DNA from: Ascidia mentula
Taxonomy: Eukaryota; Chordata; Ascidiacea; Phlebobranchia; Ascidiidae
Length of the DNA: 64,000 nt
Direction of reading: 5' to 3'
Assembly: GCA_947561715.1 (NCBI GenBank)
Contig: OX387203.1
Location: 13,268,001-13,332,000 of the forward strand
The stretch's first letter is position 1. The number at the start of each line of letters is the position of its first letter. The position numbers and the translations under genes are program-made. The notes under the pieces are model-generated. The model searched no databases, was not told the DNA's origin, and saw nothing but the letters and a program-made list of their open reading frames with translations. Positions 30,348-41,300 of the stretch are shown here, piece after piece.

Positions 30348-31391
30348 ATGGAAACCTTGGACCTTCTATCATTTCTTGATGATGATGATTTAGATCTTGT
30401 GGAAGAAACAACATCAATTCCACACAGGACTCTTCATGACTGGCAAAACCCTTTAGAGCGTTACACTGATGCAGAATTTAGATCCCGGTACCGTTTTACA
30501 AAAGATGTTGTTGGTGAACTATATACCAAATTACAACATGGTATTACACAGCGACAGCAAGCCATACCATCTATGATTCAGCTGCTGATTACCTTGCGGT
30601 TTTTTGCAACTGGTCATTTTCAAACTAGCGATGGAGATTTGGTTAAATGCCATCAAACCACTGTGTGTCGTGTTGTAAAACGAATTACTTGTTTAATTGC
30701 ATCGCAACACCACACTCTAATCAAGTTTCCAAGTGCTAATGAACTGTCGTCTGTGAAGCTAAAGTTCTATTCAATATCTCGGTTTCCCTCTATCATCGGA
30801 GCTATTGACTGTACTCACATACCTATAGTCTCCCCTGGAGGTGATAAAGCAGAAGTGTTTCGCAACCGTAAGGGTTATTTTTCCATCAATGTCCAATGTG
30901 TCTGTGACCCATCGATGCAAATTACTAATGTTGTTGCACGATGGCCTGGTTCCACTCATGACTCCAGGATTTTTGATAACAGCAGGTTATGTGCAGAGAT
31001 GGAAGACAACCACCACTCTGGCATTTTACTTGGTGATGGGGGGTATGCATGTCGTAAATACTTGCTAACCCCCTTGCAGAATCCCCAAACACCAGATGAA
31101 ATTCGATATAATCGCAGTCACATAAAAACAAGAGGAATTATCGAAAGAACTTTAGGAGTTTTGAAGCAGCGGTTTCGATGTCTTCGAATTCCCTTGCGGA
31201 CAAAACTTGAAAACTCTCTTCCAATTATAGTTGCAGTTGTGTGCCTCCATAACTTCGCAATTCAAAGAAGAGATGTTATTCCTTTTGAAGCCAGTGATGA
31301 AGAAATCAACATCGCACCACCTGCAGAGGCACCATCATCAACTAATGGTAGAAGATTTAGACAATACTTTATTGAGCATCATTTTTCATAA
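30348..31391 (+). CDS. Harbinger (HARBI1-like) DDE transposase
   Basis: A single-exon ORF of 347 aa starting at the ATG at 30348. It is the nuclease of a PIF/Harbinger element, of the IS5-like DDE fold, which cuts at the TIRs and inserts at TWA sites. The N-terminus (about 1-110) is helical and resembles the family's HTH region (RFTKDVVGELYTKLQ, then TLRFFATGHFQ). The catalytic triad is visible: Asp in GAIDCTHIPI near 149, Asp in LLGDGGYACRKY near 230, and Glu in GIIERTLGVLKQRFR near 265. The length agrees with the family (about 340-400 aa). It probably depends on the Myb-like protein at 32464-33433 for nuclear import and end recognition, as known for other Harbinger elements. Confidence 0.95.
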   Translation: METLDLLSFLDDDDLDLVEETTSIPHRTLHDWQNPLERYTDAEFRSRYRFTKDVVGELYTKLQHGITQRQQAIPSMIQLLITLRFFATGHFQTSDGDLVKCHQTTVCRVVKRITCLIASQHHTLIKFPSANELSSVKLKFYSISRFPSIIGAIDCTHIPIVSPGGDKAEVFRNRKGYFSINVQCVCDPSMQITNVVARWPGSTHDSRIFDNSRLCAEMEDNHHSGILLGDGGYACRKYLLTPLQNPQTPDEIRYNRSHIKTRGIIERTLGVLKQRFRCLRIPLRTKLENSLPIIVAVVCLHNFAIQRRDVIPFEASDEEINIAPPAEAPSSTNGRRFRQYFIEHHFS

Positions 31392-32463
31392 TTTGTATTG
31401 TATAATGCCTTTGAAATTTTGCAGTTTTTGAAATATGTAATAGTTTTTTTCATGTAAAAGCAGGTATAATAGAGCTCCTGGCGAAAGGTCCTGCTTACTA
31501 AAAAACCTAATGATCGCACAGGGATTACCTCATGGGTGCGATTGGAAAATCTCAAATTTTGTGTACAAATTCTGTTGTGTTTTATTGTTCTGTATGGCTT
31601 ATGGAATAAATACTGTAACTGCAACAAGTGTTCGTTATTGAACCAGGGGCGCCTAAACTTTTTTAAATGAGGAATTATCATCAGGTGAAGACGCCCGCAG
31701 GCCGGTGTTTTTCTTCGTAGGCAAAAATGCAAATATACGACTGCATAACAATCGTTTCGTTTCCCAAACTGCTAAGAAGGACAGTGAAGCATTTTATTTA
31801 ACTTACATTTTTAAAGAACTTAAATGCCTAAATCAATACTACAGAGGTCCACTTTGGACACCCATACATTAAAAAAAGTGCATATGTCTCGATGATGACA
31901 ATGTTATCGACTGAAACAAAAATCCATCCATTTATGCAATGGTTCAAACTGTAAAAATAATGCACTTTATTTAGCCTTTTGACTCGACTTTGTCGATCTG
32001 TCCTGCTGTCCTACCTAATACATCACTTCTCAAGGTTTTTTTTGTTAAAGCAGGACAGAGGCCCTTCCTTGAGATCAATATTAGGATTATAGGACAAAAA
32101 CAAAGTAAAGCAATGAACAAGCAGGCCCTCTTGTTCATTGTAATAAAGAAAGAAGAATGAAAACAAGAAATAAAGTTCAATAAAATTTTTTTATTAAAAT
32201 ATTTAATTTTTAAAATTTTTTGTGGTAATTTTATTTACAATGATTAAGGAGGGAACAGTTGGCCAAGTGATTAACCTTAGTGACAAAACAACAAGAACAA
32301 ACAATTGCACTAAGGTTAAATTACAAAAACATCAAGTAGGTAAACGAACTGTTATATGCACTAATGTGAAAATGCATCAGAGTAATGTTTGTTAAACCTA
32401 CATAAATCAAAAAAACTACAAATTAACTCTGCTACATCTTCATACAAGAATACATACAAAAAT
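31392..32463. other. Non-coding interior of the Harbinger element
   Basis: AT-rich spacer between the 3' ends of the two convergent transposon genes. It contains AATAAA-like signals on both strands and no convincing ORF, so it is presumably the two 3' UTRs. Confidence 0.6.
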
Positions 32464-33433
32464 TCATAAACCTAGCTGGTGTTTAAGAAGCAAAACTTTA
32501 AGGTCATGTTCGATCTTTTCTCTCTCCTCCTTCCGAACCTCTCTCTCCTCCTGGTTGCGGAGCCACTGATGTTGTTCGGCTCTCCGAACCATCTCCTTCT
32601 CTAACATCTCTCTTCTCAGATCAGCATAGCTGTGCTGAGGGGCAGACCTTGCAGAACTGCAACACCCTTCAGCATTGCTTAGGGGTGCTGCAGCCTGCAC
32701 AAGGAAGACGTCAGGATCCACCTCTGCATGACCACTTACAAGTTCTGCCATATAATAATTCTTGCATAAAAATCTCTGTGTCTATAGAAAACATTTTGTC
32801 TATCATTTCCTTTTTTTCTTTAACCTGTCTCTGAATAACCCTGCCATAACTGTTTGATACTATCTGTCATAAACTACTTTGATGATCTAAGCTTTAAGCC
32901 CTCAACACTAAAAACCTCACCAACTTCTACTTGACCAGAATCCTTGTCGAACAGGTTGCACAGCGGGTGTACCTGCCCGGTTATCATGGCTACAAATGCA
33001 AGCAAAACAATTTTAGCAAATCATAACAAAAATTTGTCAAACGACATCTGTATAGGTTACCTGAGACTCTGCTCGACAAAGCATCCAATGGCTCAGCTGG
33101 CTTGCCGCCTCCAGTTTGGAAAGTGGCTCTTCGCTGGGCGGTTGACCCCTTGCGAGCCTTGTCTTTGAGGTTTTTCCACAACCTCTGCAAGGCGTCCACA
33201 TTCCTTGCCTGCGATGATGTGCAGGCATTGAACTTGTCAGCAACAAGCAACCATTTTTCCTTTTTGGTCTTCAAGGTAGCCCCATCAGTCCTTTTGTTTT
33301 CAATTATGGAGAAGAAATTACCTTCTCCAATAATGTCAACAAATAGGCACCGCTCAGTTTCAGTGAAATTTTCACTGCGCGGTCTTTTGGCCTGTGAGGG
33401 TTGGACGGGGGTAGATGGCATATTCTGAGCCAT
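32464..33433 (-). CDS. Harbinger Myb/SANT-like DNA-binding protein (3 exons predicted)
   Basis: Partner protein of the transposase. Predicted exons are 33433-33061, 32989-32921 and 32744-32464 (373, 69 and 281 bp; 723 bp, 240 aa). Donors are CAGGTAACC and TTGGTGAGG; acceptors are TTTGTAG and ATGGCAG; phases agree. The start is the ATG at 33433 (MAQNMPSTPV). Residues about 20-110 form a Myb/SANT-like domain of the type in NAIF1/FSBP-like proteins: NFTETERCLFVDIIGEG, FSIIENKRTDGATLKTKK and LQRLWKNLKDKARK. The C-terminus is a charged helix, probably a coiled coil (REMLEKEMVRRAEQHQWLR). An alternative that skips the second donor ends at a stop at 32874 and would lack the coiled coil. The gene is convergent with the transposase. 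Confidence 0.82.
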
Positions 33434-33734
33434 TTTCAAATAAGATTTTTTAATATTTTTGTTACGAATGGAAAATAACAAAGGTACACCTAACTGCAAA
33501 TACAAAACTTGTTTATTTAAAAAAAAAACTGTACTACTACTACCTAAACTAGTTAATTATAATTAGGCAGCTCACCTTTGGTAAAATAATAAAAAAATCT
33601 TCAAATTCAATTCACTACAAACGTAAAAAGCTCTATTTTTAACTTTTTTTGCACTGCATCTTCGAAAGAAGCGGCCTGTAATATGAAAACACTGCACTGC
33701 CAATCCACCGAATGCCTGACAACCGGGATCTACA

Positions 33735-33866
33735 ATTTCCCGCCAAAAGTTAAGCCGAGCTTAGCTGAGAAGGAGTTAAGCGGGGTTTCTGCATAGCAAT
33801 TTTAAGCCGAGCCGGGCTTAAAAGTTAATCCCGGATTAAGTTAAGCGGGGTTTCTGCATTCCACCC
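33735..33866. repeat. Right end of the Harbinger element: TIR and subterminal repeats
   Basis: Ends in TTTCTGCATTCCACCC, the reverse complement of the left tip. A second TTAAGCGGGGTTTCTGCAT lies about 70 bp inward (33776), mirroring the doubled block at the left end, with extra AAGCCGAGC/GCCGGGCTTAA motifs between. Confidence 0.85.
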
Positions 33867-34119
33867 TTAGAACTTGTTTACACCTAGATAACAATAAAGG
33901 GAAATGTTACAAACACGCTACGTAAAAATGTACCCAGTGTCCCATACCAGTTGCTACGCGTTCAATTCATATTCGTACATTAGCCCAACAACTTTGTAAC
34001 AACAAAAAAACTTCAGGTTTGGAGAAACTGCATCAAATCACCAGTGTGTCCTCTAGATGTCACCTTCGTGTTGATCTCTCGGATTTTACCCTATTTGGTC
34101 AAGGTTTTGCCGAGTATAG

Positions 34120-35145
34120 GTATGACTAGTATTTTACTATGATTTTACTACCTTAAACGTTGACCATAACAATTCGTAGGAGTGATAAATAACCGTTGAG
34201 AACCACTGTCATACACAGTATAAAACATTTCATGTTGAGAACATCTGAGATTTGAGAATGTCTCGGGTTTGAAAACGTCTCAGGTTTCAGAACGTCTCAG
34301 GTTAGTAGCAAACCAATTCAAACAAAACCAGTCAGAATCTACCAGCTAAATTGCTTGTATTTATAAAAAAGAGTTTTCAATGACAAGCGGCAAGCGGTGT
34401 TATGCACTGAGAGAAAAATTACTGCAAGCAAATGGATTTAAGGACCTATATGGGTATTAAATTGGAGAAATCATGTTTTCAAGGTCCTCTGCTGTAATCC
34501 ATCTAGCAACTGTTCCGCTTGTTTCCCAATGACCGTTGATTGGTCTTGTGACTTACATAGGGACCTGAAATTCTTCAACGTTGAAAAAAAAATTTGCTCC
34601 TGGATGAGACTGTACAGGGCAAAAACTTGTTGAACCTCATGGAAGATCTTATGACCAACAGGGGGTTATAAAAAGCCCTGGGGGGTGCTTTGACACTTTT
34701 TCAGCAACTAAATTTAATGCCATTGCATGGAGAAGAGTTGGAATCTACGAATGATCGGCCACTTAAACGATTAATTTTTCCACAAATACAGTCTGAATTT
34801 TGTGTTTCATTTTTTCCATGATTTTCAGCAGCACCCACCAGGAAGTAACTACATGATTGAAATAGACCAAAACCCCACTAAAACTGCCCCAAACACCCTA
34901 AAATTCGCCATGACAACAGCACGCACATGTGCGCTCATTCAACCGAAAAATTCACCCCTATGCACCACTGGTTTGCTCTGTGAGGTGCCTTTTCCATTGT
35001 GACAAAGGTATACACATTTCCCGCCACCGAAATTTATTTTCATAGAAAGAGCAATATGCGTCCCTAAAACAGTAATTACCCGTTGTAGATTCTGCATTAA
35101 ACTGCGTTTGACACAAGGTTGTTTTATATCGCATTGTTTTTTTTT
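34120..35145. other. Gene-free stretch with a 17-bp minisatellite
   Basis: No coding exon recognised after the duplicated fibrinogen exon 11. A four-copy 17-bp tandem repeat lies at 34237-34304, and 34977-35065 is a copy of the dispersed repeat also seen at 27450-27541. Confidence 0.5.
34237..34304. repeat. 17-bp tandem repeat, four copies
   Basis: Units read GAGAACATCTGAGATTT, GAGAATGTCTCGGGTTT, GAAAACGTCTCAGGTTT and CAGAACGTCTCAGGTTA, in register and imperfect. Confidence 0.8.
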
Positions 35146-36990
35146 TAGAAACCTCTTCAGTTCCGGTGACTTACTGTCGTGTTCCGCTAATCTGTTCCAT
35201 ATTGAATACAAAAATGTGTTATGTGATGGGTGAAGGCATAAGTGGAATTTTAAAGCGCGTTTGCAAGACTTTTTGCGATGAAAACACGGGAAGCGCAGTG
35301 TGACGCATGGGGTTACCGATCCGTCAGATAATGAACACGTAAATCAATCTTTTGCGAGAGACAGGATTCCTTTTTCTAAATAAAACTTGGTTTTATTATT
35401 AAAGCATTACTCACAAATTATTTAAATCCTCACAGTTTACTCGCTGTACCAAATTAAATGAAATTCCATTGATCGGTCAGCAATGTGTAAATTTAGTCGA
35501 GAAAACGATGGCGCAGAAACTTTTCAAAAGATTTTGAAGCAATTAAAACTCTTACTTCTTCAAACGCATCATCGTGGGAGACAATGTTGTCGGATTTAAA
35601 TCACTAAATGTCCAAAGTAATTGTATGTTGTGTTGTATATTCTGGGTGATGTCCTTGGGTGTGTTTTAGGCGCGCTTGCATCACATTTTTCGTTGAATAG
35701 AACAATCGTTTTGCATTAGATTATTTCGCAAACCAGCTTGGTGAATGTGCTATTTTTGTTCAGCTTAAAGGTGGTGGTGCGTACATTGTGTTTCTGGTTT
35801 AATTAGAAACCTCTCCAGTTCCAGTGACTTGCTGTCGTGTTCCGCTAATCTGTTGAATGCAAGTGCGTGTTATGTTCTGTGTGATGGGTAAAGGCATAAG
35901 TGGAATTTCAGAGCGCGTTTGCAAGACACTTTGCGATAAAAACACAGGAAGCGCAGTGTGACGCGTGGGATCACCGATCAGTCAAATAATATACACGTTA
36001 TAATGATTTATGGAAAAGGGTAGATTGAACAAATTTTGAAGTCAAAAGTAACTTGCATGATTTGATGATTTCCTAATAAATTATATCACTTATAATAGTT
36101 ACTGCACAATGGAATTCATCTTATTGAAAAAATAATTATCAATAAAATTAAGGTCGAAGTTGCGATAATTTGCACAAAAATTAAAAAAGGTTGATTTGCG
36201 GAGATTCGTTGATTTCTAAATGAGTGGTTGGATGAAATTCTATTGCGAAACGTATGCGATGTGATTACAACGTAATATACCATCAATTTCGTAATATGGT
36301 TATTGGGTTCAAAATATTCATGGAGAGACAGGATTCCTTTTTCTCAATGAAACTTAGTTTTACTAAAAGTATTACTTGAAAATTATTCAAATCCTGACGG
36401 TTTACTCGCTGTACCAAAATGAATGAAATTCCATTGATCGGTCAGCAATGTGTAAATTTAGTCGAGAAAACAATGGCGCAGAAACCTTTAAAAGATTTTA
36501 AAGCAATTAAAGCTGTTACTACTCAAAACGTGTAGTTTTGCAGATTATTTCGTAAAACAGCTTGGTGAACGTGCTATTTTGTTCAGGTTAAATTCGATGG
36601 ATTTTGCGTACAACGTGTTTCTGGTTTAATTAGAAACCTCTCCAGTTCCGGTGACTTGCTGTCGTGTTCCGCTAATCTGTTCCACATTGAATACAAAAAT
36701 GTGTTATGTTTTGTGTGATGGGTGAAGGCATGAGTGGAATTTCGGAGCGCGTTTGCAAGACATTTAGTTTTTGTCGCAGCACCAAAATGAATGCAATTCG
36801 TTGATAGGGAAGAAATGATTTAAATTTAGACTATTGAACGATGGAAGAGAACATTGTAGAAAGAATTTAAAGCTCTATTACTTTGCTTACGTCGACGAAG
36901 CATCGCGTCAATTCTCTTAGTTTTGAAAGTAATTGCCAAGTTACTGACAACGATTCAGTGTGATTACCTTTAGACCGCATATCAGTAATT
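35146..36990 (+). repeat. Decayed tandem copies of the 5' part of the LCCL-fibrinogen gene
   Basis: Blocks repeat in order. Block A (TTAGAAACCTCTCCAGTTCC...) is at 35146, 35806 and 36631. Block B (GAGAGACAGGATTCCTTTTT...) is at 35356 and 36330. Block C (CAGCTTGGTGAA...) is at about 35735 and 36557. Spacing is 660-970 bp because of indels. Block B contains ATGAATGAAATTCCATTGAT, resembling the end of exon 1 of the gene at 38316 (CAATGCAATTCGTTGACAGG); a closer copy is at 36787. 35583-35620 (TTGTCGGATTTAAATCACTA) matches the start of LCCL exon 2 (TTGTCAGATTTATATCACTC). A weaker exon-2-like trace lies at about 36915-36960. These look like failed duplicates of exons 1-2; none keeps an open LCCL domain. 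Confidence 0.7.
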
Positions 36991-38315
36991 CTATTAAAAT
37001 AGTTTTGCCCGCGGGGAATGCCCGTCTTGTACTCATGCGTCATAGAGAGTCTCAGTTTCGTCACAAGGTCATGCATTGGGGGTCAATTTTCTGGTTGAAT
37101 GAGCAAGAAGTCACGTGGTGTAGCCAGGGCGATTTTCAGCGTGTTTGGTGCAGTTTTAGTGCATTTTTTGCTCTTCTCAGTCAGTCAGACGTTTGGTGCA
37201 GGGTGCTGTGAAAAGTTTAGTTGAAAAACCATCAAAATGTTCAAGGGGATGTAGCTCAAAATTGAATCACAGAAGTATACCTTAATTTGTGATGTTATGT
37301 TAAGCCCGCCTCTTGGCTACGCAGTGAGGTGAAAATTAGTTGCAAGATAGTTGCTTAAAGCACCCCCTAGGGGTCATTTCGGCCCCCGATCAGTCATTAT
37401 TTTAGCTAAATGGGCTGCAAAAAAATGTAAGATGTTTTTGCGAAAAAATGCATCACAAAAACCTCTTCCAATTTGCAATTTAATGTTGGCCCTAATCCTT
37501 TTCTACGCAGTGGCAAAAAAAATTGTCACAGGAAAGTTGCTTTGGTTGCCCCCTGGGACTGTTTTTGCTATTCTATAGGACAAAAGATCCTCCTGGAGGC
37601 TCCTCAGATCTTTGCTGTGTTTTGGCGGATGCAGCTGCAATCAATTTTTTTTCTCTATGAATAGTACCAGTAGATCTTCATGGGTCACTGACCACAGGAA
37701 ATGTTGTTGGCAAAAAAGCAAATCACTCAGTATGGGTATTAATGGTGATAGCCTTCAAAACTAGATTTTGGGGATTTAATACTGATATGCGGCCTTTAGG
37801 TGTGTTGGATGTTTTTCAGCCTTGATCTGTATGAGAATGGGTGAGATAGCATATGACTGACTGATGAATTGTGGGACATTAAACCTATTCAATATATGTT
37901 TACATTTAGCAACCCTTATCCGTTTGAAATATACGTTCAAATGTACGTTACGAAAACCAAAGTAATTGATGGAACTAATGGTTATGCACACAGCGCCTGT
38001 CACGAATGGGTGACCAAAGATCATTATGCCTTCTGAAAATGGTTTGGTCGTTTCGTCATCTTCACAAACAATTGTATATAATGGTTAGAACTTATTGAAA
38101 CAAATAAACAGATATAAATAGGTCGAGTTTTGCCAGAAGACACGAAGATTTGAATTCACTGCATAGAGCTTTTTATAAACAGAGGAATATTTTTTAGAAA
38201 AAAATGCATCGCAAATCCATTTAAGGAAATATATTATTATTGCCATTTTAAGTTTGCTTTACACCTTTAAATTTCTTGTTCACTTGTAGCGTATGTACTT
38301 TCATTTTATGTAGCA
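36991..38315. other. Upstream region of the LCCL-EGF-fibrinogen gene
   Basis: No further coding exon is recognised between the decayed duplicates and the signal-peptide exon at 38316. It should contain the promoter and 5' UTR; I see no clear TATA box or other element I can defend. The small ORFs here have no recognisable content. Confidence 0.4.
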
Positions 38316-41300
38316 ATGATGTTAAAGTATTATTTGCAAGCTTTCCTGCTTTGTTATCTGCAATGCAAGAATCAATGCAATTCGTTGACAGGTAAGCTGC
38401 GTTTTAAATTTAGTCATAATTTTTTTATGTATTGCTTATACGTCTACTAAATATGTCGTTTCCACAGCAACTTGTGACACAAAGTTGTCAGATTTATATC
38501 ACTCAATTTCAAAAGTAATCTGCCCACCCAACTGCTGGAGACAATATTCGGATTTGTGTGGAAGTGATGATTACGCCTCTGGTCCCCTTTGTCTGGCTGC
38601 AATGCATGCAGGACTGATGGATAGTAAGTTACAGTGACAGTACCCTGGCATGTTTACCGGTTTACCGGATTTTCTTTGATATGAACTCAAACCAAATATT
38701 TTTGTAAAGATGATGGGGGCTATTTTGAAGTATACAAAAGTGACCCAATACCTGAATATAAAGGATTGGACAGGAACGGAGTGAGAAGCAAATCCTGTTC
38801 GTCTGCAAGATGGTTATACACATTTGAAAGTAAGCCATGCCCCGGGTAGCGTTTTGGTTAGAATAAATAATTTCTATTTATGTGAATATAGTGAAATGCA
38901 GCACCACAGGAAACAGTGAGTTTTCTGTAACTGATGTATTTTGTCCACCTGGTTGTTCGTCCAAAAACGTCTCTTCGTTCAAAAACGTCTGTGGAACAAA
39001 TTCGTACAAAAACAATTTTTCGGTTTGTGCTTCTGCCATTCACGCTGGTATCTTGTCGCGTAAGTTGGTGTAGTTAACACTTTGTGGTTTGTTTGAATCA
39101 ATCATGAATATTTTCAGGAAGTGGAGGATACGTGACGTTTTATTCTAGAAACGGAAAACTCTCAGGTGGTGTAACCAGCAAATCGTGTGGTTCATCAAGT
39201 CAATACTTTTCGTTCACTCGTAAGTTAACAAAATGCCTCCAAACAGCTAAACAGGGATTGAAAGTGATAAATGAAATAACGCTTGTTTTCCAATCAATAT
39301 TCAGATGAAGATTGTTTGAGAACTTGTTCTAACAATGGTGAATGTTTGTCTGGAGTTAACGACCAACATTGTTCTTGCAACCCAGGTTCGATCGGGTCCG
39401 ACTGTGAAATAGGTAAGAAATTGCCCTGAAAGCTGGAATATTTGGTACTAAGTGAAATGTGCCAGGTAAATCTCAAAAGACTTGAAAATGAAAATTCAGC
39501 TTAAAAAGTATACGCTACAACTCACATTGATTCTGGCGCCAATAAGTTCTTAGCTAACGTCAACCAAGAAAATGCAGAATATTTGATAGTTCTGAATTTT
39601 CAGCCTTACAAACTTTCACTTATACCCGTTTTAAAGGTGCTTTTCTTTACTGAAGTTCATGTCTCGCGTTTTCTTCGGAGCTAAATGCCACTCGGCATGT
39701 GACAGTCCACTGAAATTGATCGTAATTATCATATTCAGACATAAACGAATGCGCGAACGTAATGCACAACTGTCATCAACATGCAACTTGCATCAACACC
39801 TTCGGCAGTTTTCAATGTTCTTGCAACGCAAACTACACCGGAGATGGCATTGATTGTTGTAAGTTTGACGTCATCTTTACAATATTCAAATACCGGATTC
39901 CAACCTCCGGACCGCGAACTGGTTAGAGTTCGTGATGCATTTGTAACCGGTCAGTAGAAAAAAGTAAAATGATGGCCTTCATTTGAGGATGTCCCATGCT
40001 GTATGACGATCAGCTAAACGAAAAAGCCTAGGGTGCTTAACTGTGGTTATAATCAAATTACAGACTAAGTAAACCACTTTTTACACAACCTACCACCCTA
40101 GTGTTCTGTAGGGCCGTGAACCCTGGGAGTAAAAATGCAAATTCAGATTATAAAACTTGATTCCTTTTTAGATCCAGATTTCTGTGCACAAAATCCTGGT
40201 ATTTGCCAGAACAATGGAACTTGCATTGACACAAAAACCTCCTACAGTTGTTCATGTACCCACGGGTACAGCGGATCACATTGCGAAAAGCGTAAGATTT
40301 TGTTGTTTTGTGTTTGGTTTCTCTGTAAGTGAAAAGAATGAAATTTATCAACAATTTTGGTGTTCGAAACATAGGCTCGTTTCCAACCTGCAAGGACGCG
40401 TTACAAAACGGCCTTAACGTAAGCGGTATCTACAACTTATACTCTCCTCTGACTTTCCAGGGATATTGCGACATGGATGGTGGAGGTTGGCTGGTGAGTT
40501 TGCCTCTTGAGGCTGCAACTTTATCCTAAGTTTAATGGTTGGGAAGCGTTCATTGGACGTTTACATAACAAGTTATTGTTTGAACATCTTACATTGGTTA
40601 TGATAAATACCAGGTGTTCCAGCGTCGTTATGATGGATCTGTGAGTTTCGATAGAGATTGGGTGGATTACAAGAACGGGTTTGGGAATCTATTAACAGAA
40701 TTTTGGATGGGTTTGTATTCCAATAAATCAATCCTTAACTAAACGTCTTACAAGTTTAAATAAAAACTAATTACAACTGATTTTAAATTTTGAATAAAAG
40801 TTGGTTTTAAATTTAATGCATTTACTGAGTGTTGTAACTTCCGCACACACAGTTAAATAGACAGGCCTACCAAGCAAAACGTTTCAACTATGCTACGAAA
40901 CAATCCTAGAGTTAATAACAGTATCAAATATTCCAATTTAAGTTCCGTTGTTTTTAGCAATATTAATACAACCAACAAATTTTATCAGGTTTGGAGAAAC
41001 TGCATCAAATCACCAGTGCGTCCACTAGATGTCGCCTTCGTGTTGACCTTCAGGATTTTTCCGGAGGTCAATGTTTTGCCGAGTATAGGTAAGACTATGA
41101 CGTATTTAAGGTTTCAAATTTTATGCCCATATTACAACGATAATTTACCCGATGCTGCCAAGTCGTCATAACTAAAATCTTAAAATACAATTGGGGGAAT
41201 ACCCACCCTATTACGTCAGATTCCAAAAAAAAGTTTAAGGCAACACAGAATCTTCTTTGTGTGTTTCAAAGCATTTACTCGGTTCGGAATAATTATAAAA

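Larger units (their letters stand above)
29737..33866. mobile_element. PIF/Harbinger DNA transposon, apparently complete
   Basis: A 4,130-bp element flanked by TTA on both sides (29734-29736 and 33867-33869), the usual 3-bp PIF/Harbinger target duplication. The ends are inverted repeats beginning GGGTGGAATGCAGAAACCCC. Inside are two convergent genes: a DDE transposase (plus strand) and a Myb/SANT-like protein (minus strand), the standard two-gene set of the superfamily, in which both proteins are needed for movement. Neither gene shows a disruption in my reading. It sits in the intron of the duplicated fibrinogen exon pair. Confidence 0.93.
29593..34119 (+). pseudogene. Diverged duplicate of two fibrinogen-domain exons
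   Basis: Two exons match exons 10 and 11 of the intact gene at 38316-44148. The first (29593-29690, 98 bp) matches exon 10 (97 bp) almost base for base but has one extra base near GTCGTTTGTGATGG, which shifts the frame. The second (34017-34119, 103 bp) matches exon 11 (100 bp) and stays open ([10 protein letters not shown]...FAEYR). Acceptor and donor dinucleotides are kept, and similarity continues into the intron after exon 10 (CTAAACGTCTTACA). The intron between them now contains a whole Harbinger transposon. I found no partner for exons 12-13 nearby, so this is a partial, non-coding copy. Confidence 0.85.

Noticed and set aside
37857-37885. CTGATGAATTGTGGGACATT as a hammerhead-ribozyme core
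   Set aside because: The CTGATGA is present, but the required GAAA after stem II is missing and I could not pair the stems.
36991-38315. Promoter calls for the LCCL-fibrinogen gene
   Set aside because: Several AT-rich TATA-like strings are present but none is better placed or better conserved than the others.
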